Assembly (NCBI GenBank): GCA_900314585.1 | Contig: OMVV01000017.1 | Span: 1-43,018, forward strand | From: an uncultured Erysipelotrichaceae bacterium | Lineage (GTDB): Bacteria; Bacillota_I; Bacilli_A; RFN20; CAG-826 | Length of the DNA stretch: 43,018 nt | Reading direction: 5' to 3' | Shown: piece after piece, positions 26,039-34,928 of the stretch | How the letters are laid out: every line of letters starts with the position of its first letter | How positions within the stretch are numbered: the first letter of the stretch is position 1 | The notes under the pieces: model-generated | What the model saw: the letters and a program-made list of their open reading frames with translations, nothing else | What the model was told of the DNA's origin: nothing | The model's database searches: none | Made by a program: the position numbers and the translations under genes

Positions 26039-26443
26039 TTAAATGATATAATCGTTTGAATAAGATTCTTTCGCCGATTCAATTAGATTGGCTAATGTTT
26101 TCTTTTCTAAATAGATTTCTAAATGCTTATCTATTTGATTTAAGAAATCATCAATAGGGGCGTAGCCAACATTTTCTTTTCCTAGTCCAATTTCAGATAC
26201 ATAGATAATATCTTTTAAAGTGACTTCGTTAGGGGATTTAGCTAAACGATACCCACCTTGGTTACCTCTTGTACCAACTAATAGGCCACTAGCCTTATAT
26301 AACGGCACAATTTGTTCTAAGAATTTCTTGGATAATTCTTTTCGATTGGCGATATCCACTAAAGAGATATAGCCATCTTCATAGTGTTCACCTAAATCGA
26401 TGAACATCTTAATAGCGGTAATAGTTTTAGAAGATAGTTTCAT
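26039..26443 (-). CDS. Rrf2-family transcriptional regulator, CymR-like
   Basis: A 134-residue Rrf2 protein. The winged HTH covers about residues 1-75: DIANRKELSKKFLEQIV recognition region, then GTRGNQGGYRLAKSP as the wing. There are no Cys residues for an Fe-S cluster, so it is not IscR-like. It is divergent from cysK, the arrangement expected for CymR, which represses cysteine genes together with CysK in Bacillus and Staphylococcus. GGAG precedes the ATG. The CymR role is inferred from the neighbour and the missing Cys. Confidence 0.83.
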   Translation of the reverse strand: MKLSSKTITAIKMFIDLGEHYEDGYISLVDIANRKELSKKFLEQIVPLYKASGLLVGTRGNQGGYRLAKSPNEVTLKDIIYVSEIGLGKENVGYAPIDDFLNQIDKHLEIYLEKKTLANLIESAKESYSNDYII

Positions 26444-26489
26444 AATTATCTATTCTCCTTAATACTTTTTTATTCATAGAGTTGCCTCG

Positions 26490-26543
26490 TTGACACCATT
26501 ATAGCAAAGAGTTATAATACTGTAAACCTATTAAACATATAGG
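26490..26543 (+). promoter_or_regulatory. Consensus promoter of cysK with downstream dyad
   Basis: TTGACA (26490-26495), exactly 17 bp, then TATAAT (26513-26518) is a perfect sigma-A promoter. Just after the expected start site, CCTAT (26527-26531) and ATAGG (26539-26543) form a dyad. It is well placed for repression by the adjacent Rrf2 protein; that link is inferred. Confidence 0.75.
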
Positions 26544-26567
26544 AAAAGTAAATAGAGGAAAAAACAA

Positions 26568-27497
26568 ATGAAAGTTTATCAAAAAATAATCGACACTATT
26601 GGTAATACTCCATTAGTGGAACTCTCAAATTTAGAAAGTAAATATAATTTAAAAGCAAGAATTATTGTTAAAGTTGAATATTTTAATCCAGGTGGCAGTG
26701 TTAAAGATCGTATTGCGAAAGCCATGATTGAAAAAGCCGAAAAAGAAGGCTTAATCAATAAAGATACAGTTTTAGTGGAACCAACATCAGGTAATACTGG
26801 TATTGGCTTATCTATGGTGGCCGCTTCTAAAGGATTAAAAATTATTCTTACTATGCCGGAAACAATGTCTGTTGAAAGAAGAAATCTTCTAAAAGCTTAT
26901 GGTGCGGAACTAGTGTTAACCGAAGGCAGCAAAGGCATGAAAGGCGCAATTGCAAAAGCGGAAGAACTCGCTAAAGAAATTCCTAATTCCTTTATTCCTT
27001 CACAGTTCACCAATATGGCTAACCCAAATATCCACTATTTAACAACTGGTCCAGAAATCTTCAAAGATTTAGATGGTAATATTGACTACCTAGTAGCAGG
27101 CGTAGGTACAGGCGGTACTTTATCGGGTACAGGTAAATATTTAAAAGAAAACAAACCAAACATTAAAGTAGTGGCAGTTGAACCAGAAACTTCCCCAGTT
27201 TTATCTAAAGGCACACCAGGTCCACATAAGATTCAAGGTATCGGTGCGGGATTTGTTCCTCAAACACTAGATACATCCATCTATGATGAAATTATCACAA
27301 TCGGTAATGAAGAAGCGATGGAAATGGGCAAAGAATCTGCAAGAACAGAAGGATTGTTAGTTGGTATTTCTAGTGGCGCTGCTATTAAAGCGGCTATCAA
27401 ATTAGCGCAAAGAGAAGAAAATGCTGGCAAAACAATTGCGGTAATCTTGCCAGACACTGGTGAAAGATATTTATCCACAGCGATGTTCCAAGAATAA
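26568..27497 (+). CDS. cysK: Cysteine synthase (O-acetylserine sulfhydrylase) CysK
   Basis: A 309-residue PLP enzyme that makes cysteine from O-acetylserine and sulfide. The PLP lysine is K46 in NPGGSVKDR. The substrate loop is [10 protein letters not shown], the phosphate-binding loop [12 protein letters not shown], and the C-terminal [10 protein letters not shown] and [11 protein letters not shown] are typical. The length is normal. GAGGAAAAAAC lies before the ATG. It is divergent from the CymR-like regulator and ends at its own terminator. A decayed piece of a second cysK lies at 40654-40818. Confidence 0.95.
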   Translation: MKVYQKIIDTIGNTPLVELSNLESKYNLKARIIVKVEYFNPGGSVKDRIAKAMIEKAEKEGLINKDTVLVEPTSGNTGIGLSMVAASKGLKIILTMPETMSVERRNLLKAYGAELVLTEGSKGMKGAIAKAEELAKEIPNSFIPSQFTNMANPNIHYLTTGPEIFKDLDGNIDYLVAGVGTGGTLSGTGKYLKENKPNIKVVAVEPETSPVLSKGTPGPHKIQGIGAGFVPQTLDTSIYDEIITIGNEEAMEMGKESARTEGLLVGISSGAAIKAAIKLAQREENAGKTIAVILPDTGERYLSTAMFQE

Positions 27498-27515
27498 ATC
27501 ACCATATATAGAAAT

Positions 27516-27539
27516 AGACCTAAAGGTAAAGGTCTTTTT
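27516..27539 (+). terminator. Intrinsic terminator of cysK
   Basis: AGACCT (27516-27521) pairs with AGGTCT (27530-27535) around an 8-nt loop, followed by TTTTT. Confidence 0.7.
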
Positions 27540-27687
27540 CTTTATTAACCTTGAAAAAATTGTGAAAAATTCTCTTTTTCATCATTGAATAATTTATGCA
27601 TTCTATATAAGATATAGTTAATTGATTGGGATGAGTATGGTTATGGAGTAATAATCATATTTTTTGTTTTACGCATCGGAGGTTCTT

Positions 27688-28047
27688 ATGTCTAACAAAA
27701 ACTAATCGCCAATTTCAAAAACAATCGAAGTCGGAAAATTTTATTTTATCCACGATGGCAGCAAAAGTGGTCATCCTGGTTATATAGTTTGGAAAGACGA
27801 GGAAAGAAATCTTTATATAGCCATAAAATTTGGCACTACAAAAAATGATGATAATGAAATTCTGAATGAACGTATTAGTCAAATAACTCCAAATTATATT
27901 TACAAACGTCTTTATGCAGGCAAAAGAAAAGATTTCGGAAAAGATGCATTATTCACTTTCCATATAAGTAATGAAATTGTAAAAAGATTTAAGGATATTA
28001 AAAAAAGAAATCTAAAATTTTCCAAAAATGTATCTAAAGCGCAATAA
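27688..28047 (+). pseudogene. Small protein gene with an in-frame stop at codon 6
   Basis: ATG 27688 has a strong GGAGG and opens MSNKN, then TAA (27703-27705). The same frame continues without a break for 113 more codons to TAA 28045-28047. It encodes a basic small protein with VGKFYFIHDGSKSGHPGY, YIAIKFG, YIYKRLYAGKRKDFGKDA and a Lys-rich tail. No start codon follows the early stop before the conserved-looking part. A single base change (for example CAA to TAA) would explain it. The short beta-rich pattern brings MazF-like toxins to mind, but I cannot support that assignment. Confidence 0.55.
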
Positions 28048-28088
28048 CATTACTTGAACAAGAACAAAGATCATGTTTTATTGGATAT

Positions 28089-28340
28089 AAAAAAATAACC
28101 GATCAACCATAAGGTTCTATCTACCGGTTACGTTTATTATTAAATCAAACAACTAAAGTTGTGTCAATAACATTAATAAAAAAATAACCGATCAACCTTA
28201 AGGTTCTACATACCGGTTACATTCAATATTCAATCAAATGACATAAGTTATGTCAATAAAAAACGTCCCGATTGAACCTATTCAGCTCTGCGTACCGGTG
28301 ACGTTAATTAAAGTTAACCAAACAACCTTTGTTGTGTCAA
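28089..28340 (-). repeat. Three tandem ~85-bp structured repeats (candidate small-RNA array)
   Basis: Three direct units (period 89 then 84 bp) fill the space up to the glycosyltransferase stop. On the minus strand each opens TTGACA-[C/T]AAC (28162-28167, 28251-28256, 28335-28340), has a small hairpin, then 17 bp after TTGACA a TTTAAT, TTGAAT or TTAACT. A second hairpin with ACCGG and its complement ends in a run of T's, like an intrinsic terminator. Outer stems are TAACCG/CGGTTA in units 1-2 and ACGTC-CCG/CGG-GACGT in unit 3, so bases differ but pairing is kept. Each unit could be a promoter plus a short RNA, or part of one structured transcript. Confidence 0.7.
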
Positions 28341-28341
28341 T

Positions 28342-29601
28342 CTACTTTTGATATTTTTTAGGATGTTTTGCCTGCTTTTTAGCAGCACGCATATAACGTT
28401 TATAAAGAACTTTATCTTTTCGTCTTGGTCTTTGATGAGGTAAATCTTTTTTCTCTTTGGCTTCGTTATATGCATCGATAAACATTTGTTCTAAGGCATC
28501 AACTTGAAGAGATACTTCGTATTTTTTAGATTCTTCTTCATATGTTTTCTTTAAACGAGCAACTTCTTCAGGATGATCATAGAAGTATTCAATCTTCTTT
28601 GCTAAATCTTTGGAAGAACCATGCTTAAACAAACATTTCTCATCAATTGCGAAATCTTTGGTTGCACATAATCTATGATTCGAAATTAGTGGGACCACTC
28701 CACAGGTGATAGCTTCCATGCAGGAAATACCTTCGATTTCATAATCAGAAGCATGAATATATAAATCGATATAATTCATTGTTTCCCTGAGTTCTTCATG
28801 GGAACAGAATTTGATTTGTAATGGATTAGCAAGTTTTTTACGTTTCGCTAAACGAAGATAAATATCATGGTTTGGACCTTGTCCACATAAAATTACTTGG
28901 ATTTTGTCGTTATATTTTGATCTAGCGACCGCTTTAATGATTAAATCTTGGCGTTTTTCATCAGCAAGCCTACCAGACATGCAAACGATGAATTTATCCG
29001 CAAATTGCGATGGTTTTTTAACATTGTCGAGTTTTTTGAAAAATGGAGTAACTCCATTAGAAATAACGCGCGGGACACAGTATTTAGCTTGATGTTTCTT
29101 TAAAACTTCCGCGGCCATCTTAGAAGGGCAGTGGACATATCTAACTTGGTTATATAAATATCTTTTGAAGAAATATAGAACTGTTCCATTGATTAACTTT
29201 GACCAACCTAAATGGATTGCGGCGGTGCAGTTTTGCGGGACGATATGGAAAGCTGTTGTGACTGCGATTCCTCTTTCTTGAGCCATCAATCTACAAACAT
29301 TTGATAATTTAAATGGCAAGAAGGTGTGGACAACATCTTGTCCTTCGATCGCTTCTTCAAGGGTTTTGTAAATCATCTTACACATAATAAAGCCATCTTT
29401 GACAATCGCTTTATCGGCAAGCGGGAATTTATATTTTGGTAAACCAAAGTAGCGGTGATACTTTTCACCGATGATTCTGTCACAGCCGATAATTGTTATT
29501 TCGTGGCCTTTCTTTTCAAGCTCTTTGGCAAAACGTAAACAGGATGCAGTCGTTCCATTCGTGGATTGATTCGCGCATTCTAGGACAAATAAAATCCTCA
29601 T
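28342..29601 (-). CDS. GT4-family glycosyltransferase
   Basis: A 419-residue GT-B glycosyltransferase. The N-terminal Rossmann part starts RILFVLECANQSTNGTT with the glycine-rich acceptor loop region. The C-terminal donor domain has VISNGV, SGRLADEKRQD and EIEGISCMEAITCG, the EX7E motif of family GT4. The tail is Lys/Arg-rich and may contact acidic membrane lipid. It is divergent from a PlsC acyltransferase 64 bp away, so a role in membrane glycolipid synthesis is plausible but inferred. Its transcript would run straight into the tandem hairpin repeats at 28340-28089. Confidence 0.87.
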   Translation of the reverse strand: MRILFVLECANQSTNGTTASCLRFAKELEKKGHEITIIGCDRIIGEKYHRYFGLPKYKFPLADKAIVKDGFIMCKMIYKTLEEAIEGQDVVHTFLPFKLSNVCRLMAQERGIAVTTAFHIVPQNCTAAIHLGWSKLINGTVLYFFKRYLYNQVRYVHCPSKMAAEVLKKHQAKYCVPRVISNGVTPFFKKLDNVKKPSQFADKFIVCMSGRLADEKRQDLIIKAVARSKYNDKIQVILCGQGPNHDIYLRLAKRKKLANPLQIKFCSHEELRETMNYIDLYIHASDYEIEGISCMEAITCGVVPLISNHRLCATKDFAIDEKCLFKHGSSKDLAKKIEYFYDHPEEVARLKKTYEEESKKYEVSLQVDALEQMFIDAYNEAKEKKDLPHQRPRRKDKVLYKRYMRAAKKQAKHPKKYQK

Positions 29602-29665
29602 GTTCTAAATTATAGCAAATAATATTACCTTTATCACATAGGGGTTTTATTATAAAATAAAGAAT

Positions 29666-30490
29666 ATGTCTGTGCCTGATACAAGTCGATATCACTTTCC
29701 AGAAGATACTTCGTCTCACTATCTCGAAGTGAAGATGGATCGAGGAATCGTCTTCGATAAGAATTATCCTTATGTCGATAAATCATTTGGATTTCGTTTT
29801 AAAAGATTTTGGGTGAGACTCCTACTTAGAATTATCGTTTTTCCACTTGCGAAAATTCGTTTTGGGATCAGGATATATGGCAAAGCTAATATAAAACAAC
29901 ACAAAAGGCTTTTAGCTAATGGTGCGATTACAATCGCAAACCACGTCTTTATGTGGGATTACATTTGCATTATGAAAGCCGTTCATAACTTCAAGTGGCC
30001 GTATCTTCTTTCCTGGGATAAAAACGTCAATGGTGATAGTGGACCACTCGTTAGAATGGTCGGTGGAATCCCAATTCCTGAAAAAGATAACGAGGCTACT
30101 CTTGCGTTTATGAAAGATACAAAACAACTTTTAGATGAAGGCAACCTCTTACAAATTTATCCAGAAGGAAGCATGTGGGAATATTATTCTCGTATCCGCC
30201 CATTTAAAAGAGGAGCGGCTTCATTTGCAATCAAAAACAATAAACCAATTCTTCCAATGGCTTTTTCTTATAGAAAACCAAGTTGGTTTAGACGCAAATT
30301 ATTCCATCAATTAGCGCTTGTGAATCTTTCAATTGGTGAGCCAATTCTTCCGAATCCAGAGCTAGAAAGAACTGCTCAAATTGATGATTTAACTCGCCGC
30401 GCTTTCGAAGCGGTTTGTAAATTATCTAAATTTGGGGATCGCAATATTTATGAAGCAATATATAATAATTCACGTAAGAAAGGTGATTAA
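29666..30490 (+). CDS. plsC: PlsC-type 1-acyl-glycerol-3-phosphate acyltransferase
   Basis: A 274-residue acyltransferase with the four-block pattern: NHVFMWDY (the catalytic NHx4D) near residue 92, then GIPIPE, YPEGSMWEY and the following ILPMAF. A membrane helix lies near residues 55-65 before the catalytic block. PlsC transfers the second acyl chain to make phosphatidic acid. The ATG is 10 nt after a TATAAA box (29651-29656) and has no Shine-Dalgarno, so the mRNA is probably leaderless. It is followed after 3 nt by a membrane protein gene, and is divergent from the glycosyltransferase. Confidence 0.88.
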   Translation: MSVPDTSRYHFPEDTSSHYLEVKMDRGIVFDKNYPYVDKSFGFRFKRFWVRLLLRIIVFPLAKIRFGIRIYGKANIKQHKRLLANGAITIANHVFMWDYICIMKAVHNFKWPYLLSWDKNVNGDSGPLVRMVGGIPIPEKDNEATLAFMKDTKQLLDEGNLLQIYPEGSMWEYYSRIRPFKRGAASFAIKNNKPILPMAFSYRKPSWFRRKLFHQLALVNLSIGEPILPNPELERTAQIDDLTRRAFEAVCKLSKFGDRNIYEAIYNNSRKKGD

Positions 30491-30493
30491 TTT

Positions 30494-31465
30494 ATGACAA
30501 ATTTCAAAGTCTATCAAAAAACATTATCATTCTCGCTCGTCTCATTTTTGTGGGATCTGCTCGGCTTTTTAGTTGTTGTCGGTTGTGGCACAGCTGGCTT
30601 CTTCTTATTGAACCGCACGACTGAAATGGCCATCCTTGGTTTAATCCTTGGTGTTGTTGTCGGTGGTATTGGTGCATTCCTTATTTCTTTGTTTATAACA
30701 AATCGATACAAATGCGCCCAAATCGCGATGATGACCAAAGGCGTCACTGAAGGAAATCTTGAAGATAATACTTTCCGCGCTGGTCTAGATGAAATGAAAG
30801 GCAAATTCGGTAAGATTACTGCATTTTTCTTCATCACTAGAGCGATCAAAGGTATCTTCAAACAAATTGGTAGAGGTGTCAATCAACTCGGTACCGCTGT
30901 CGGCGGTTCAACTGGTAATGCAGTCACATCTACTATCGATACTGCAATTCAAATCCTCATTGGCTATCTTTGCGATTGCTGTTTAGGCTGGATTTTCTTT
31001 AGAAAAGACATCAATTCATTCAAAGCTGGCTGTGAAGGTGCAGTTATCTTCTTTAAACACGGCAAAACCTTGATTAGAAACGTTGGTCGTATCTTTGGTA
31101 TGGGCCTTCTTTCTCTTGTCGTTATCGCTGGTGCAGTCACTGGAATTTTATTTGCTATCTTCAGCGCTCTTCCAGCAATGTTCCAAACCTTAGCAAACGA
31201 AATCGCTGAAATTGGTGTGAGAAATTCAATTGATTTCCCAGAATTCTTAATGAATCCAACAATTCTTTCACTTGTTATCGCGGCCATTATCGGTATTGTT
31301 TTCTGGTCGATGATTCATTCTGTATTCATCCGTCCATTCATCTTAGTTGGTGTTCTTCGTAACTTTATGGCCGCTGGTCAAAAGAATATGCCAACTGAAG
31401 CTGATTTCAAAACTCTCGACGAGAAATGTCCTAAGTTTTCAAAACTTTACGAAAAAGCCAGTTAA
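30494..31465 (+). CDS. Polytopic membrane protein of unknown function
   Basis: A 323-residue protein with about six hydrophobic segments: residues 13-40, 45-68, 145-165, 200-228, 255-280 and 282-300. Between them lies a Gly/Thr-rich loop (RGVNQLGTAVGGSTGN). No family was recognised. AAAGGTG near the end of plsC serves as the ribosome-binding site, and the ATG is 3 nt after the plsC stop, so the two are co-transcribed. A role near lipid metabolism is suggested only by position. Confidence 0.75.
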   Translation: MTNFKVYQKTLSFSLVSFLWDLLGFLVVVGCGTAGFFLLNRTTEMAILGLILGVVVGGIGAFLISLFITNRYKCAQIAMMTKGVTEGNLEDNTFRAGLDEMKGKFGKITAFFFITRAIKGIFKQIGRGVNQLGTAVGGSTGNAVTSTIDTAIQILIGYLCDCCLGWIFFRKDINSFKAGCEGAVIFFKHGKTLIRNVGRIFGMGLLSLVVIAGAVTGILFAIFSALPAMFQTLANEIAEIGVRNSIDFPEFLMNPTILSLVIAAIIGIVFWSMIHSVFIRPFILVGVLRNFMAAGQKNMPTEADFKTLDEKCPKFSKLYEKAS

Positions 31466-31530
31466 TATCTTTGCATATTATGCTGGTATTTATTAAATAA
31501 AACGCCTATAATATTTCACGAGGAAAAATT

Positions 31531-32262
31531 ATGGTTACATTTGATCAAAAAATAGCTGAACTATTAAACAATTGGACAGTTGATGGCTGGCCAGTTGGAA
31601 ACTTGATACTTTGCATTATCGCATTAGCACTTTGTGTTATCCTTTGTGGAACAATCGGTATCGAAAGAGAATGGCGCGGTCGTAGCGCTGGTCTTAGAAC
31701 CCATCTTTTAGTTGGTGTTGGTTCATGTTTGATTATGATCATCTCCATTTATGGATTCCCAGAAATTTTCTCTCATGACGTTGCTCGTCTTGCCGCACAA
31801 ATCATCACTGGCGTCGGTTTCTTAGGCGCTGGCGCAATTATGCACCGCAATAGTGGTGTTAAAGGATTAACAACTGCTGGAACCATTTGGGTTGTTATGG
31901 CGATTGGTATCGCCTGTGGTTCATTCAACTTTATCCTTGCCTTTGTTGGCACAGCCTTAATCTTGTTTGTCTTAACAAGCTTCAAGAAAGTTGAAATTCG
32001 TATGAACCGTAAGAATCCAACTATTCTTTTAACAGTTCCTGCTGATAAAAATATCTTAGATATTATTCTTACTGTCTCTAAAGAATTTGAATGTTCAGTC
32101 CATGGACTTTCTTCAGAAATTTCCGAAAGTGGTGGACGTAAGACTATTGATGTCTCATACCAAGCTACATTTGAAAATAACGAAGATCGTTTAGCGGAAT
32201 ATGCTTCAAAAATTGAACATGACTCAGAAGCGATTTCAATTCAAATCCTTGGACATCGTTAA
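31531..32262 (+). CDS. MgtC/SapB family membrane protein
   Basis: A 243-residue protein. The N-terminal MgtC domain (about 1-150) has GIEREWRGRSAGLRTHLLVGVGS-type signature blocks and ITGVGFLGAGAI, with four to five helices. The C-terminal cytoplasmic domain (about 155-243) is the usual small ACT-like part. MgtC proteins affect magnesium or phosphate homeostasis and membrane energetics; the exact role varies. TATAAT (31507-31512) and a GAGGA ribosome-binding site precede the ATG. A strong terminator follows. Confidence 0.9.
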   Translation: MVTFDQKIAELLNNWTVDGWPVGNLILCIIALALCVILCGTIGIEREWRGRSAGLRTHLLVGVGSCLIMIISIYGFPEIFSHDVARLAAQIITGVGFLGAGAIMHRNSGVKGLTTAGTIWVVMAIGIACGSFNFILAFVGTALILFVLTSFKKVEIRMNRKNPTILLTVPADKNILDIILTVSKEFECSVHGLSSEISESGGRKTIDVSYQATFENNEDRLAEYASKIEHDSEAISIQILGHR

Positions 32263-32281
32263 TTCTTAATTTAAAGTTGTT

Positions 32282-32315
32282 AGCCATTTTGTTTAACAAG
32301 ATGGCTTTTCTTTTT
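32282..32315 (+). terminator. Intrinsic terminator after the MgtC gene
   Basis: An 11-bp stem (32282-32292 with 32296-32306, one G-U pair) with a TTA loop is followed by TTTTCTTTTT. Confidence 0.85.
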
Positions 32316-32331
32316 GTAAAATAATGTCGAT

Positions 32332-33222
32332 ATGTCGATGCTAAAGAAAATATCTTCCAGAATTGCATGCTTATTTTTTGCACCATTTCTTTTAGCCTCC
32401 TGTCAAAACTCAAGCGAAAAACCCGCTAAAAGTTCGACAAGTGAAGAAATAGTGTCTTCTTTTGATGTTGGAGTATTCTTAGGTGAAACATCTAAAAATG
32501 TCGATAAACTTGTTGCTTATAAAAGTGTCGCAATTGATCTAGATGAATTTGATGAGACAAGCATCAAAAAGCTAAAAGAAAACAATGTTGAAATATATGC
32601 TTATTTATCGATCGGTTCTTTAGAAAGATATCGTTCTTATTACGATGAGTTTAAAGAATCAACGATTATGCCATATGAAAACTGGCCTGATGAGTGGTGG
32701 ATGGATGTCACTAATTTAGACTGGCAAGAGCACATTAAAAGTGAGGCAAATCGACTCTCATCTTTAGGCGCAGATGGCTTATTTATGGATAACTTTGATG
32801 TTTACTACATCGTTAATGAAGTATATGAATGTAGTGATGAATATAAACACAATGTTTATCAGGCTTGTAAATCCATGTTATCTGATCTTGAAATAACATC
32901 ATTAAAACTTATGATCAATAGTGGAACCGACTTTCTTGAAGCTTTGCACGATGAGTCTTCGCCCTTACTTAAAGAAATAGATGTGTACGCTCAAGAATGC
33001 ATCTTTTCTTCAATTAAGGATTATGAAAACGATATCTTTGGTAAACAAAATGAAGAAGATAAAAATTACTATTTATCGATTGTTTCGTTTATGAAAGATA
33101 ATTCAAAAATCCTTTTTATCGAGTACACAAAAGATGATGTTTTAGCTAACGAAATCAAAACTTATTGTCAAAATAATCAATATTTTTATCATATTTCCCA
33201 TAACGTTAACCTGACGTTTTAA
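32332..33222 (+). CDS. Lipoprotein with GH114-like TIM-barrel domain
   Basis: A 296-residue lipoprotein (lipobox LLASC) with a Ser-rich linker. The rest fits the GH114 / endo-alpha-1,4-polygalactosaminidase-like family: DVGVFLGETS, AIDLDEFDE, EIYAYLSIGSLERYR, WWMDVTNLDW and LGADGLFMDNFDVY. The Asp residues in the last two blocks match those usually catalytic. It may cut an amino-sugar polysaccharide; nagB at 41570 could use such sugars, but that link is inferred. The ATG lies 9 nt after TAAAAT (32317-32322) with no Shine-Dalgarno, so it is probably leaderless. Confidence 0.8.
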   Translation: MSMLKKISSRIACLFFAPFLLASCQNSSEKPAKSSTSEEIVSSFDVGVFLGETSKNVDKLVAYKSVAIDLDEFDETSIKKLKENNVEIYAYLSIGSLERYRSYYDEFKESTIMPYENWPDEWWMDVTNLDWQEHIKSEANRLSSLGADGLFMDNFDVYYIVNEVYECSDEYKHNVYQACKSMLSDLEITSLKLMINSGTDFLEALHDESSPLLKEIDVYAQECIFSSIKDYENDIFGKQNEEDKNYYLSIVSFMKDNSKILFIEYTKDDVLANEIKTYCQNNQYFYHISHNVNLTF

Positions 33223-33349
33223 TCCGTTAATACATAACTTTAAGATATAATCTTACTAATTGTTGTCTTTTTCATACGGAATAAAATATACAATATTTCT
33301 ATTTACAACATACCGAAAAAGGAATAAGATTTTTGTCGAGGTAAAAATT

Positions 33350-34765
33350 ATGGATTATTGTTCAGTTTTAGATATGGCGAAGAAATGGGATATTTCTGAA
33401 CGCCGCATTCGTTCTCTTCTAATTGAAGAAAGAATTAAAGGTGCAAAAAAGATTGGCAAATCCTGGGTAATTCCTGCTAACGCAACTAAACCTGGTGATT
33501 TACGTAATACATATCAATTTGATGAAGTTAAATCTGTTGAACCATCAGATATTGATTTCCGTTCATACACAAAACGCTTCCCAAATGAAAAAGGTTATTT
33601 TGGTAAATATGGTGGAGCCTATCTTCCAAAAATCTTAGAAAAACCATTTCAAGAAATCTATGATGCCTATTTAACCGTTTGTAAGTCCTCTGATTTTATC
33701 GCGGATCTTAGAAAGATTCGTAAATATTATCAAGGTCGTCCAACTCCAGTGTATTATTGCCGAAGATTATCTGAATCTTTAGGTAAAGTTCAAATTTATT
33801 TGAAAAGAGAAGATTTAAATACGACTGGATCGCATAAACCAAACCATACGATGGGCGAAGGTTTGCTCGCTAAATACTTGGGTAAAAAGAAACTTATCGC
33901 GGAAACAGGTGCAGGCTCACACGGAACTGCTGTTGCGACCGCAGCCGCATATTATGGACTTGAATGCGACATCTACATGGGTGTTGTCGATATGAAGAAA
34001 CAAGCTCCGAACGTAGCAAGAATGCGTATCCTTGGAGCACGTGTCATCCCTGTGGATAGAGGCGCTGGCACACTTAAAGAAGCTGTTGATGCTGCCTTTG
34101 AAGCATATTCTAAAGAATATAAAACATCACTTTATTGTATTGGAAGTGCGGTTGGACCTCATCCATTCCCACTTATGATTCGTGATTTCCAATCAATTAT
34201 TGGCACCGAAGCTAGAGAACAATTCTTAGAGATGACTGGTGAACTTCCAGATGTTGTCTGTGCTTGTGTCGGTGGTGGATCAAATTCAATCGGCATGTTC
34301 ACTCCATTTTTAAATGATCCAGTTCGTATCGTTGGCGTGGAACCTTTAGGTAAAGGTAAAGAAGCCGGTCAAAACGCTGCTTCGATGAGCTTTGGCAAAG
34401 AAGGAATTATGCATGGATTTAACTCCATCATGCTTCAAGATAAAGATGGTAATCCAGGAGCAGTTTATTCAGTCGCGTCCGGACTTGATTATCCGGCCGT
34501 AGGACCAGAACACGCTTTCCTTCACGATCTAGGAAGAGTCGAATATGATTCTGTTACCGATGAAGAAGCGATCGATGCCTTCTTTAAGCTTTGTAAGCTA
34601 GAAGGAATTATTCCAGCGCTAGAAAGCGCTCATGCGGTTGCATACGCCATCCGTTTAGCGAAAAAGATGCATCATGGTTCAATCTTAGTCAATCTCTCTG
34701 GTCGAGGTGATAAAGATATCGATTATGTCATCGAACACTATGGAGAAAAATACGGAATTAAATAA
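33350..34765 (+). CDS. trpB: Tryptophan synthase beta-like enzyme fused to an N-terminal helix-turn-helix
   Basis: A 471-residue protein. Residues 1-50 form an excisionase/MerR-like HTH ([36 protein letters not shown]). From about residue 75 it is TrpB-like ([19 protein letters not shown]). K163 in [11 protein letters not shown] is the PLP lysine and E185 in AETGAGSHG the catalytic Glu, 22 residues apart as in Trp[11 protein letters not shown] and SGRGDKD are also there. HKPNH replaces the usual HKINN, and Ser replaces the Gln of GAGQHG. No trpA or other trp gene is near. ATG 33350, with GAGG upstream, is chosen over an upstream in-frame TTG at 33260 because the HTH begins there. It may serve another beta-replacement reaction or act as a PLP-dependent regulator. 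Confidence 0.87.
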   Translation: MDYCSVLDMAKKWDISERRIRSLLIEERIKGAKKIGKSWVIPANATKPGDLRNTYQFDEVKSVEPSDIDFRSYTKRFPNEKGYFGKYGGAYLPKILEKPFQEIYDAYLTVCKSSDFIADLRKIRKYYQGRPTPVYYCRRLSESLGKVQIYLKREDLNTTGSHKPNHTMGEGLLAKYLGKKKLIAETGAGSHGTAVATAAAYYGLECDIYMGVVDMKKQAPNVARMRILGARVIPVDRGAGTLKEAVDAAFEAYSKEYKTSLYCIGSAVGPHPFPLMIRDFQSIIGTEAREQFLEMTGELPDVVCACVGGGSNSIGMFTPFLNDPVRIVGVEPLGKGKEAGQNAASMSFGKEGIMHGFNSIMLQDKDGNPGAVYSVASGLDYPAVGPEHAFLHDLGRVEYDSVTDEEAIDAFFKLCKLEGIIPALESAHAVAYAIRLAKKMHHGSILVNLSGRGDKDIDYVIEHYGEKYGIK

Positions 34766-34792
34766 TTTATTATTTATCTTAGTAACTTAATT

Positions 34793-34827
34793 AGTCCTTA
34801 TCGATCCAAAAATGATGAGGACTTTTT
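34793..34827 (+). terminator. Intrinsic terminator after the HTH-TrpB gene
   Basis: AGTCCTTATC (34793-34802) pairs with GATGAGGACT (34814-34823), with one G-U pair, and is followed by TTTT. Confidence 0.8.
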
Positions 34828-34893
34828 AATTATATTAAGCTGATTTTTGTAATTTTAGGCGTTAACTAGATTAACGATATCATCAAAAAAATA

Positions 34894-34922
34894 TTGCATT
34901 AAAAAATCCTACTTATTAATAT
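34894..34922 (+). promoter_or_regulatory. Promoter of the large nuclease gene, probably leaderless
   Basis: TTGCAT (34894-34899), a 17-bp spacer and TAATAT (34917-34922) precede ATG 34929 by only 6 nt, with no Shine-Dalgarno. Confidence 0.6.
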
Positions 34923-34928
34923 AAGTCC

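Noticed and set aside
27688-28047. Calling the broken gene a MazF or ToxN toxin
   Set aside because: Size and basic beta-rich look are suggestive, but I see no motif that secures the family.
28089-28340. CRISPR array
   Set aside because: The three units are similar along most of their length, with no short identical repeats and unique spacers, and there are no cas genes.
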